Of a stretch of DNA of 8,573 nucleotides, positions 1-5,576 are shown one piece after another. The position numbers and the translations under genes are program-made. The notes under the pieces were generated by a model. The model was not told where the DNA came from. It made no database searches and saw only the letters and a list, made by a program, of their open reading frames with translations. This stretch comes from Candidatus Staskawiczbacteria bacterium RIFCSPHIGHO2_02_FULL_34_10 (GTDB lineage: Bacteria > Patescibacteriota > Minisyncoccia > Minisyncoccales > Staskawiczbacteraceae): NCBI GenBank assembly GCA_001821915.1, contig MHOR01000005.1, positions 9,627-18,199 on the forward strand, in the 5' to 3' direction. Position 1 is the stretch's first letter. The number at the start of each line of letters is the position of its first letter.

Positions 1-50
1 ACAGTTGGGTTTCTTAATAAATCTTCAATTTTCTTTTTATGGATTTCCAT
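1..50 (-). CDS. 5' end of an unidentified downstream operon gene (partial)
   Basis: An ATG at 50-48 opens a frame that runs off the window edge and reads MEIHKKKIEDLLRNPT. It starts one base after the TAA stop (54-52) of the zinc ribbon gene, so the two would be translationally coupled. There is no Shine-Dalgarno, as for the other genes of this operon. Sixteen residues are too few to name it. The operon lacks a target-recognition (S) subunit for the nuclease/methyltransferase upstream, so that is one candidate, but nothing in these residues shows it. Confidence 0.4.
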   Translation of the reverse strand, partial: MEIHKKKIEDLLRNPT

Positions 51-51
51 A

Positions 52-264
52 TTATATTTCGTCAAATAGTTTTGCAGGAAAAATCTTTAGCTCTCCACAT
101 TCGGTACACATGTAAACAACCAGGGGAATCCCACTTGCTGGTAAAAAAGTAATCCCGTTCCCATTATTATTTTTTTCGACTTTTGTAATTGCGAAAACAC
201 CTTCAATTTTCTGAAACTTTTTATTATCACAATTTTTACATTGCCCTAAATGAGGATTTTTCAT
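52..264 (-). CDS. Small four-cysteine zinc ribbon protein, function unknown
   Basis: This 70-residue protein has two CxxC knuckles, C9-x2-C12 (CKNC) near the N-terminus and C53-x2-C56 (CTEC) near the C-terminus, about 40 residues apart. That is the layout of a zinc ribbon, a fold common in small nucleic-acid-binding or adaptor proteins. The loop between them is Asn/Gly-rich followed by a hydrophobic strand (IPLVVYM). I do not recognise the family. The start lies 9 bp after the stop of the fused nuclease/methyltransferase gene and the leader is almost pure A/T with no Shine-Dalgarno. Position suggests co-expression with the restriction-modification enzyme, but a direct role is inference. Its last seven residues (AKLFDEI) match a segment inside the neighbouring enzyme almost base for base. 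Confidence 0.75.
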   Translation of the reverse strand: MKNPHLGQCKNCDNKKFQKIEGVFAITKVEKNNNGNGITFLPASGIPLVVYMCTECGELKIFPAKLFDEI

Positions 265-273
265 TTTTTATTT

Positions 274-2217
274 TTAAAAACTAAATTTTTGTTTTTTGGC
301 GAATTCAATAAACGCTTCGGCAATTTGATCTAAATCGTGGTCTAACACTTTTCTGCCTCTACTGTCGTGAGCGTAATTTCCATTTTCGTCTTTTTTATAT
401 ACATAATCACCGGAATTATCTTTACCGGCTTTTTTTGAAACCGCCATGAAAATGGGGTAATCCTTCAATGGTTCACCTGCTCCACCTCCCCATGCCTGCA
501 AAAACAATACAGAGGTTTTGGTGCCCGTATGCGGCTTAAAAGTGTTCCCATGCAGTCCAACCACCGCTAAAATCCTAGCTTTATTAAAAAGATACTGACG
601 AACATACTCCATATTAGTATTATTTAAAACTCCTTGCGGTAATACAATAGCAATTCTTCCACCCGGCCTTACCATATCTAGCACTCTTTCTATAAATAAA
701 ATATGGCGCTCTATTTTATTTACCAATTTACCCTTTTTTCTGCCAAATTCATATTGGCGCAACAATCCCTGGTCTTTTATTTCTCCGGCAAAAGGAGGGT
801 TAGTTATTAAAACATCAAAACCAAAATGCCTAAAATTCTTTTTATTTTCTTCTTCTTCGGCATAATCTTTAAATTTTTCTAATCTTTGCAAGAGCTGGTG
901 CCTTGCGTGCAATTTATCAGTGTCTTCGCCTTGCCATTCTCGTGAATCAAGTGAGTTTAATTTAAAAAGATGCGACCTGCCATCACCCGCAATCAACATC
1001 AAGGCCCTTGAAACTTTTGCTGTTTCATCGGCAAAATCTATTCCATATAGATATTCTCTTGCATATTCTTGCTTTTCTTCTTCTGATTTTAAGTAGTTTT
1101 CTTTAACATAATTCATACAGGCAATTAAAAATCCGCCCGAACCGCAAGCGGGGTCAATGACATATTCATTACTTTTTGGATTTAACATTTTTACCGCCAT
1201 AGCAATAGTATGCCTCGGCGTAAAGTATTGCCCTTTTTTGCCTTTTGCAACTTCGGGAATTAAATATTCAAAAGCTTCGTCAATCACCATTAAATCAGAG
1301 CCAAAAAGCTTTGTTTTTTCCATTTCTCCAATAACAATTGCCAAATGCTCCGGAGAAAGACGGAGAGTGTCTTGCTCAAAAAAAGTTCCGGGCCATTTTT
1401 GCACTGCCAAACGGAATAAATTATTTATTGCAGAAAAAGTTTTATTTGGGTCTTTGTATTTCCTGAATAAAATTTCCCTGTCTTCTCTTTTTTGCGCTTC
1501 TATTTCGTCAAACAGTTTTGCGTAAATTAACTTGAAAACTTCAGTAAACACATCCACCCCCGCATTTGCTAAAACTAATTCTTCAATAATTTTAATAATT
1601 TCCTTTAAATCTGTTTTAGGGTCTAAATCGGCCAATGTTTTCTTTTCAGATAACAAGTCGTCTATGGTTTTATTTGCAGAAGGTATTTCAGAAAGAGTAT
1701 CCTCAAAATTATTTGGGTAATTTCTATATAAAATGGTTTTTACTTCCCCGTTTGACCAAACACCAATTTCACAGCCTTCAGCATTAAGATAGCTTTTTAA
1801 TTGGTCAATTCCTTTTTCAAAGTTTGGTTTTTTAACTTCAATAATAATATAGGGTGTTATTTTATCGTTTTTATATACTACAATATCAGCTCTCGCAAAT
1901 TCTTTTGAGCCAAAGTGGACACTTTTTTCCGTATCAATTAAATCAAAGGAGTATCCATAAAATTTATTTAATTTATAAAGCCAAAGCTGTCTAACAATCT
2001 CTTCTGGCTTGCCATTTTGCTTAACTTCATCAAAAACGAATCTATTGCTCCCCGATTTTAAATCTTTTATATAAAATCTGCCTTTCTCTTCTTCAGTTAT
2101 TTTTAAAATATTTTCAATATCAAAATCCTTAAATTCCTTCAAACTGTAAATAGTTTCAGAATCTTTAAATATTTTATCTATTATTTCTTTTGTTTTATTT
2201 ATTTTTTGCGTTGGCAT
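274..2217 (-). CDS. Fused restriction nuclease / N6-adenine DNA methyltransferase (Type I HsdM-like, BcgI-A-like)
   Basis: The enzyme should methylate adenine in its recognition site and cut unmodified DNA. Residue numbers count from the GTG at 2253. An N-terminal HsdR-N-type domain shows a PD-(D/E)xK nuclease pattern: E85 (KPEEIVRQ), D123 (RADIVVY) and E139-V-K141 (IEVKK). A helical linker spans about 210-330. The N6-MTase domain has GQYFTPR at 341-347, SAM motif I DPACGSGG at 367-374 and catalytic NPPF at 485-488. There is no helicase domain, so it is not a Type I R subunit. Nuclease plus methylase in about 650 residues matches Type IIB BcgI A, which works with a separate specificity subunit. 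No such subunit lies in the window; it may be beyond position 1. I prefer the ATG at 2217 (MPTQKINK, 647 aa) over the GTG at 2253 because it overlaps the upstream gene by only 23 bp. Neither start has a Shine-Dalgarno. Confidence 0.9.
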   Translation of the reverse strand: MPTQKINKTKEIIDKIFKDSETIYSLKEFKDFDIENILKITEEEKGRFYIKDLKSGSNRFVFDEVKQNGKPEEIVRQLWLYKLNKFYGYSFDLIDTEKSVHFGSKEFARADIVVYKNDKITPYIIIEVKKPNFEKGIDQLKSYLNAEGCEIGVWSNGEVKTILYRNYPNNFEDTLSEIPSANKTIDDLLSEKKTLADLDPKTDLKEIIKIIEELVLANAGVDVFTEVFKLIYAKLFDEIEAQKREDREILFRKYKDPNKTFSAINNLFRLAVQKWPGTFFEQDTLRLSPEHLAIVIGEMEKTKLFGSDLMVIDEAFEYLIPEVAKGKKGQYFTPRHTIAMAVKMLNPKSNEYVIDPACGSGGFLIACMNYVKENYLKSEEEKQEYAREYLYGIDFADETAKVSRALMLIAGDGRSHLFKLNSLDSREWQGEDTDKLHARHQLLQRLEKFKDYAEEEENKKNFRHFGFDVLITNPPFAGEIKDQGLLRQYEFGRKKGKLVNKIERHILFIERVLDMVRPGGRIAIVLPQGVLNNTNMEYVRQYLFNKARILAVVGLHGNTFKPHTGTKTSVLFLQAWGGGAGEPLKDYPIFMAVSKKAGKDNSGDYVYKKDENGNYAHDSRGRKVLDHDLDQIAEAFIEFAKKQKFSF

Positions 2218-2608
2218 TTTTTTGATTATTATTTTTTTTACTTTTTGAATCACTCAGAAGCGAGCCGATCAAATCTGATCTTGTGTAATTATTTGTTTTG
2301 TAGATTTTATATCCACTATATGTAATTTTTACCAGCATAAAAATAAAAGCTGCAATAAAAGCTCCGCTAATAGTCGCCCCCGTAATACCGAAAGGATAAT
2401 AATTTGAATCTTTAAAAGTTGCTGTTAGTACGGGCAGTATGAATGTTACCGCAAGAACTATGTCTCCTCCAATGGTATTGCGGAGTTGATGACTTTTTTC
2501 AAAATCTCGTAATTTATTATCCAATATAGAGGGGGGTACAATTATTAAACTTTCTTCTGTATTGTCATAAGGTTTAGGATTTTGTGATTTTAGTATCGGC
2601 ATTTTCAT
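2195..2608 (-). CDS. Small two-helix membrane protein, function unknown
   Basis: The 137-residue protein has two likely membrane helices, about residues 48-65 (GGDIVLAVTFILPVLTATF) and 76-97 (start GITGATISGAFIAAFIF), joined by a short loop (KDSNYYPF). The N-terminal 45 residues are polar. The C-terminal tail is Lys/Asn/Ser-rich with low complexity, which suggests both ends in the cytoplasm by the positive-inside rule. I do not recognise the family. An ATG at 2638 would extend it but would overlap the LexA gene. The ATG at 2608 leaves an 11-bp gap, and the ATG two codons later (2602) is an alternative. The 3' end overlaps the start of the nuclease/methyltransferase gene, so the two are probably coupled. 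A membrane protein inside a restriction-modification operon is unusual. Confidence 0.7.
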   Translation of the reverse strand: MKMPILKSQNPKPYDNTEESLIIVPPSILDNKLRDFEKSHQLRNTIGGDIVLAVTFILPVLTATFKDSNYYPFGITGATISGAFIAAFIFMLVKITYSGYKIYKTNNYTRSDLIGSLLSDSKSKKNNNQKNANAKNK

Positions 2609-2619
2609 AAAAATTAAAA

Positions 2620-3267
2620 TTATTTTACTAACTTCCAATAACCATTTTTTAAAATTGATATTACTTTTCCTTTTAATTCCATTTCTTCTGTAAATGGAAT
2701 CACGGGGTATTTAGGATTTTCTGGTTTTAAATAGACATAGGGTGGTTTGTCGTCCGACATAAACCTTTTTATGGTAGCCTCTCCGTTATTATTGGCAAGC
2801 ACAATATCGCCAGAAATAAATTCTTTTTCGCTTTTTACCAGCACCACATCATTATTATCTATGCCCGCATTTATCATAGAGTCACCAGAAATTTTTAGAA
2901 GGAAAAGTTCGCCCTTAAGTTTTTTAACATCCGAAGAAACTGACTGCCATTCTCCTAAAATTTCATTTGCCTCCATTGGCATTCCCGCCACTGTGACACC
3001 TAAAAATGGAATTAATTGAGGTTTGTCTAAAATATCATAACCCAAGGGCAAGATAGTTAAGCTACGAGCCGAAGCCTCATTTTTTTTAATGAAACCTTGT
3101 TTTTCTAATTTCGCTAAGAAATCAATAATTGATTGATTGGAAGAAACATTTAAAGTTTCTCGCATCTCTTCAAAAGTTGGGGGATAACCAGTATTTTTAA
3201 TATAATCATAAATTACCGATAACAAATTTTTTTGTTTTTTTGTAATTATTTTTTTATTCATAGCCAT
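2620..3267 (-). CDS. lexA: LexA-family repressor with S24 autoprotease domain (LexA-1)
   Basis: LexA proteins bind operators through an N-terminal winged helix and inactivate themselves by self-cleavage when RecA filaments form on damaged DNA. Numbering from the ATG at 3261 (213 aa): the helix-turn-helix domain is about 1-70 (TKKQKNLLSVIYDYI; GYPPTFEEMRETLNVSS; recognition region NQSIIDFLAKLE). The scissile Ala-Gly is A92-G93 (VTVAGMP), nucleophile Ser128 (SGDSM) and general base Lys165 (EATIKRF), so cleavage competence is intact. The frame stays open to an ATG at 3357, but that extension would cover the promoter and operator. The true start is ATG 3267 or 3261 (MAMNKK). It heads the operon with the membrane protein and the nuclease/methyltransferase. 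Whether it is the global SOS repressor or a local regulator is open, since a second LexA lies 4.7 kb away. Confidence 0.92.
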   Translation of the reverse strand: MAMNKKIITKKQKNLLSVIYDYIKNTGYPPTFEEMRETLNVSSNQSIIDFLAKLEKQGFIKKNEASARSLTILPLGYDILDKPQLIPFLGVTVAGMPMEANEILGEWQSVSSDVKKLKGELFLLKISGDSMINAGIDNNDVVLVKSEKEFISGDIVLANNNGEATIKRFMSDDKPPYVYLKPENPKYPVIPFTEEMELKGKVISILKNGYWKLVK

Positions 3268-3273
3268 TATAAT

Positions 3274-3303
3274 ATAATACCCGACCAAAAGGTCGGGTGT
3301 CAA
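3274..3303 (-). promoter_or_regulatory. Promoter of lexA-1 / restriction-modification operon
   Basis: On the minus strand a perfect -35 TTGACA (3303-3298) is followed after 18 bp by -10 TATTAT (3279-3274). A start 6-7 bases further falls at about 3267, the A of the first ATG, so the mRNA may be leaderless. That would explain the missing Shine-Dalgarno. A second A/T-rich match, TATAAT at 3271-3266, is too far from the -35. Confidence 0.65.
3279..3298. promoter_or_regulatory. Palindromic operator in the lexA-1 promoter spacer
   Basis: The plus strand reads ACCCGACC AAAA GGTCGGGT, a perfect 8-bp inverted repeat around AAAA. It fills the -35/-10 spacer exactly and shares one base with each hexamer, so a bound protein must block RNA polymerase. 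The core CGACC-N4-GGTCG differs from the Gram-positive SOS box CGAAC-N4-GTTCG by one base per half-site. The likely ligand is LexA-1 itself (inference). As RNA it would also form a hairpin, but it lies upstream of the predicted start site, so a terminator role is unlikely. Confidence 0.7.
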
Positions 3304-3312
3304 ATATGGTAC

Positions 3313-3321
3313 TGTGGATAA
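3313..3321 (-). promoter_or_regulatory. Consensus DnaA box upstream of lexA-1
   Basis: The sequence TGTGGATAA is the reverse complement of the DnaA box TTATCCACA, with no mismatch. It ends 9 bp upstream of the -35 of the lexA-1 promoter. A second perfect copy sits in the same kind of place before the other lexA gene. DnaA binding here is inferred. Confidence 0.45.
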
Positions 3322-3360
3322 TTGAAAATTAATAATTACAAAAACTTTCCTGACCATAGC

Positions 3361-3384
3361 ACTAAAATTTCAAGGAAATTTAGT
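3361..3384. repeat. Inverted repeat between ABC-F gene and lexA-1 promoter
   Basis: ACTAAA...TTTC pairs with GAAA...TTTAGT: ten base pairs with one bulged A (3367) and a three-base loop (3372-3374). It is A/T-rich, has no T-run after it on either strand, and directly follows another hairpin at 3386-3419. It may help end transcription from the ABC-F gene or protect the 3' end. Confidence 0.4.
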
Positions 3385-3385
3385 A

Positions 3386-3419
3386 CTCGGTCGGCAAATT
3401 CCTAGAGGAACTTACCGAG
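3386..3419 (-). terminator. Hairpin overlapping the ABC-F stop codon, possible terminator
   Basis: On the minus strand CTCGGT and AAGTTCC pair with GGAATTT and ACCGAG around a TCTA loop. This gives thirteen pairs including one G-U, with a four-base bulge (GCCG). The stop codon TAG (3404-3402) sits in the loop and stem. There is no U-run after it, so it is not a classical intrinsic terminator. The bulge region contains CCGACC, a half-site of the lexA-1 operator. Confidence 0.35.
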
Positions 3420-4865
3420 ATCTAAAATTTCATCTATTTTTATTTTTTCTACAAAATCCGGCATGTGACTTACCAAAATAATGGCGCCTTCAAATTCATT
3501 TATTGCCTTTGCAATTACAGGAATGTGCCTAAAGTTAATATGATTTGTTGGTTCGTCTAAAATAAGCAATCCGGGGCGCTGCAAAGATATAATAGCAAAC
3601 GCAACTAATCCTTTTTGCCCCTCAGACAAACTTCCAATTTTGGTCTTTAAAATTTCTGCATCTATTAAAAATCCTGCCGAGTGCGACCTTAAACTCTGCT
3701 CTGAAATATCTACGCCATCTGTTAATTTTGAAAGCGCCTGATGAATAGTTTCATTAAAATCTAAATTTGAAAAATCCTGCCTATAATATCCGATTCGTAA
3801 ACCTTCTTTTGTGTGCTCGCCTTTCATATACCCACTAGCTAATTTTTCTAAAAGCGTAGTTTTGCCAATTCCATTAGGACCCTGCAATAATAATCTGTCT
3901 TTTTTACCTAATTCTATGTTAACTTTTTTTTCTAAAAACTTATGGTTTTTTACGATAGTTACCAAGTCTAGTTTTAACAAAACCCCGCCAATATCCTTTT
4001 GGCATAAAATATTAAAATTTTTAATTGTTTTGTCTTCACGTCTTAATTCTACAATATCTTCTTCTAATTCTTCAATCTTTTTTCTCATTTTACTGGATAC
4101 GTCTCGCAAGTGTCCCCCTTTTTGGGCAAAGAAATTTGCCTGTTCTTTCCTATGTGAAATATCTTTTTCTAATCTGGCATTTTTCATTCTTTCTCTTTCT
4201 AATCTTATTTTAATTTCTTCTACCACGGTAAAATAGTTTCCGGTGTATTGCTCAACTTTTTTTGAAAAGATATCTAAATATAAAACCCCTTCTGTAAAAG
4301 AATTTAAAAAGTCTGCGTCGTGAGAAATAACTATGCAAGTTTTAGGATAATTTATTATAAACTTTGTTAAGTGGTCAATACCAGCTTTATCTAAATTATT
4401 AGTCGGTTCATCTAATAAAAGTAAATCAGGGTTTTGTATTAAGGCAGAAGCCAAAAGCAGTCTTGCCTGTTGTCCGCCAGATAAACTTTTTATAATTCTA
4501 TCATGTGGAATTTTAAGATTTGTTACTTCTAATGCCTCATCAATTTTTGGATCAATATCATATACTTTTTTCGTAAAACACTTTTCAAAAAATTCTCTTA
4601 CCGTCAAATTAAGTTCTTCTCTTGGTATAACTTGTCTTGCAGTAGCAACAGTTAAATTATTAGCAATATTAACAGCTCCAGAATCTGGCGTTATCTTTCC
4701 CATTATTAATTGAAAAATAGTGCTTTTGCCCGCGCCATTTTGCCCCATTAAAGTAATTTTTGATCCTTTACGCAAAGAAAAATCAGCTTCATTTAAAATT
4801 GTTTTGTTTGCTCCCCATTCAAAGGAGACTTTACTAAATTTTACAATTGTTTCGTTGCTTGACAT
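3402..4865 (-). CDS. ABC-F family ATPase (two ATP-binding cassettes, no membrane domain)
   Basis: ABC-F proteins are soluble ATPases that act on the ribosome as translation factors or antibiotic-resistance factors. Cassette 1: Walker A GQNGAGKST (41-49), signature LSGGQ (128-132), Walker B with DEPTNNLD (148-159), switch SHD (181-183). A charged coiled-coil interdomain linker spans about 213-285. Cassette 2: Walker A GPNGIGKTT (329-337), signature LSEGQ (413-417), Walker B with DEPTNHIN (433-444), switch SH (466-467). At 487 aa it is shorter than EttA or Uup (about 550-640) and has no obvious C-terminal extension. Cassette 2 is less canonical: Glu for the second Gly of the signature and Asn for Asp in the D-loop. 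The ATG at 4865 follows a possible -10 by only a few bases. It appears monocistronic, with a terminator upstream and hairpins downstream. Subfamily and any resistance role cannot be told from sequence alone. Confidence 0.92.
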   Translation of the reverse strand: MSSNETIVKFSKVSFEWGANKTILNEADFSLRKGSKITLMGQNGAGKSTIFQLIMGKITPDSGAVNIANNLTVATARQVIPREELNLTVREFFEKCFTKKVYDIDPKIDEALEVTNLKIPHDRIIKSLSGGQQARLLLASALIQNPDLLLLDEPTNNLDKAGIDHLTKFIINYPKTCIVISHDADFLNSFTEGVLYLDIFSKKVEQYTGNYFTVVEEIKIRLERERMKNARLEKDISHRKEQANFFAQKGGHLRDVSSKMRKKIEELEEDIVELRREDKTIKNFNILCQKDIGGVLLKLDLVTIVKNHKFLEKKVNIELGKKDRLLLQGPNGIGKTTLLEKLASGYMKGEHTKEGLRIGYYRQDFSNLDFNETIHQALSKLTDGVDISEQSLRSHSAGFLIDAEILKTKIGSLSEGQKGLVAFAIISLQRPGLLILDEPTNHINFRHIPVIAKAINEFEGAIILVSHMPDFVEKIKIDEILDLGKFL

Positions 4866-4874
4866 TATCCGTAC

Positions 4875-4903
4875 ATTCTACCTTATTTTTAGCCAAATAA
4901 ACA
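4875..4903 (-). promoter_or_regulatory. Weak promoter candidate for the ABC-F gene
   Basis: A -10-like TAGAAT (4880-4875) lies 9 bases before the ATG at 4865, so transcription would begin 0-4 bases from the start codon. The -35 position (TGTTTA, 17-bp spacing) matches poorly. No Shine-Dalgarno is present, which fits a leaderless or near-leaderless message. Confidence 0.3.
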
Positions 4904-4915
4904 GCATTCTAATTG

Positions 4916-4950
4916 CAATAAAAACCCCTGGCATTAAAAACTACCAAGGG
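4916..4950 (-). terminator. Intrinsic terminator of the 69-aa gene
   Basis: On the minus strand CCCTTGG pairs with CCAGGGG (seven pairs, one G-U; 4950-4944 with 4931-4925) around a 12-base loop, followed by TTTTTATT (4924-4917). It starts 20 bp after the stop codon at 4971 and separates that gene from the ABC-F gene. Confidence 0.7.
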
Positions 4951-4970
4951 ATAACGAAAAATTCTTCTTA

Positions 4971-5180
4971 CTATATTTGATATTCAGGTTCAAGATAAAG
5001 TCCTCTACGTTTAGCAAACGCTTCAGCCCCGCCAAATTTAACATAGTGATTAATTAGTAAATCAGGGTTTCTGAAAAGTTCCCACTCATCACAACTATGT
5101 TCTACCATTGTCATAGACCTATTTAATGGGCAGGTTAAAGCTTCAACAACTTGCCTCCAATTATTTTCGGAAAGGCTCAT
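4971..5180 (-). CDS. 69-aa orphan protein with strong expression signals
   Basis: I do not recognise the protein. It begins MSLSENNWRQVVEALTCPLN, contains HSCDEWELFRNPDLLI, and ends GLYLEPEYQI. It is acidic to neutral, with no membrane helix or signal peptide. Two cysteines (C17 and C29) are 12 residues apart, with three histidine or acidic residues nearby. Expression signals make it convincing as a gene: a consensus promoter (5247-5220), AAGGAG six bases before the ATG, and a terminator 20 bp after the stop. It is a single-gene unit between the ABC-F gene and the structured spacer. Fragments such as NPDLLINHYVKFGG suggest a compact helical domain, but no function can be assigned. Confidence 0.75.
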   Translation of the reverse strand: MSLSENNWRQVVEALTCPLNRSMTMVEHSCDEWELFRNPDLLINHYVKFGGAEAFAKRRGLYLEPEYQI

Positions 5181-5186
5181 GTTTAT

Positions 5187-5192
5187 CTCCTT
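5187..5192 (-). promoter_or_regulatory. Shine-Dalgarno AAGGAG of the 69-aa gene
   Basis: AAGGAG lies six bases before the ATG at 5180. It is the only textbook ribosome binding site in the window and fixes the start. All the larger genes here have A/T-rich leaders or near-leaderless starts. Confidence 0.8.
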
Positions 5193-5219
5193 AACAAAAA
5201 AAATATCCGCTCTATTTTA

Positions 5220-5247
5220 ATAATATGCCTCGTTATAATTTTGTCAA
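5220..5247 (-). promoter_or_regulatory. Promoter of the 69-aa gene
   Basis: A perfect -35 TTGACA (5247-5242) and -10 TATTAT (5225-5220) are separated by 16 bp. The leader would be about 30 nt and includes the Shine-Dalgarno. The same -10 variant is used by the lexA-1 promoter. A plus-strand TATAAT (5234-5239) lies within the spacer and could drive transcription the other way into the structured segment. Confidence 0.65.
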
Positions 5248-5517
5248 ATCTCGAATTACCTCGCCCTAAAGTACAGGGGGAGCCGACAAAAAATGGAAAG
5301 GAAATTTTTGGTTTTGCTTCGCCACTTCAGACTACGAAATGAGCTAGTTCTATTTTATCACTTATGGTGATACCTTGTCGCTAATTTCTCCGTCCTTGCG
5401 GCGAGACGAGGCGCTTCCTCTCCGCGTTTGGTGGTAGCTTGAAACTCTGTACCTCCGACCAAGTTCAGTGGTAACTCAAGAATTATGTGCTTGCCCCACC
5501 CGCCCTGTGCGCGCACA
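5246..5517 (+). ncRNA. Possible structured RNA or degenerate non-coding segment
   Basis: About 270 bases without a convincing gene on either strand, clearly GC-richer than the flanks and dense in local inverted repeats. Possible stems: ACAGGG (5273-5278) with CCCTGT (5503-5508) closing the segment; TATCAC/GTGATA (5356-5361/5367-5372); CGTC/GACG (5391-5394/5405-5408), which shares base 5408 with the next stem and so is an alternative to it; GAGG/CCTC (5408-5411/5417-5420); and TTGGT-GGTA with TACC-ACCAA (5428-5436/5450-5462). A plus-strand TATAAT at 5234-5239 could start it, although no good -35 precedes. I checked for hallmarks of tmRNA, RNase P RNA, SRP RNA and tRNA and found none. The strand is uncertain. 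It may equally be a dispersed intergenic repeat or a decayed gene. Confidence 0.25.
5506..5517. repeat. 12-bp perfect palindrome TGTGCGCGCACA
   Basis: A self-complementary GC-rich 12-mer immediately before the 15-bp inverted repeat at 5518-5560. It is a striking composition in an AT-rich region. It could be a protein-binding site or part of the adjacent hairpin structure. Confidence 0.4.
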
Positions 5518-5560
5518 AATCCCCGCCGTTTTTAGGATATATTATAAAACGGCGGGGATT
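5518..5560. repeat. Perfect 15-bp inverted repeat (strong hairpin)
   Basis: AATCCCCGCCGTTTT (5518-5532) is exactly reverse-complementary to 5546-5560, with a 13-base A/T loop. On either strand it would be one of the strongest hairpins in the window. It lies 16 bp after the stop of the 67-aa frame on the minus strand and at the end of the possible RNA on the plus strand, so it may terminate both. However, the T-run is inside the stem and not after it. A REP-like or mobile-element end is an alternative. Confidence 0.6.
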
Positions 5561-5576
5561 GCTCCCTTGATTGACC

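Noticed and set aside
3268..3357. N-terminal extension of lexA-1 to an ATG at 3357
   Set aside because: The extra 30 residues are not LexA-like and would be encoded by the promoter, operator and DnaA box.
1157..4980. Plus-strand open frames at 1157-1525, 1532-1720, 2747-3019, 3811-4236, 4025-4213 and 4720-4980
   Set aside because: All but the last lie antisense inside genes with clear family motifs, and 4720-4980 covers the start of the ABC-F gene, its promoter and the terminator. Their products are Ser/Phe/Leu-rich shadows.
5250..5520. tmRNA, RNase P RNA, SRP RNA or tRNA in the structured spacer
   Set aside because: No T-arm, GAGGAAAGTCC core, GGAAGGAAGC loop or tag-peptide frame is visible on either strand.
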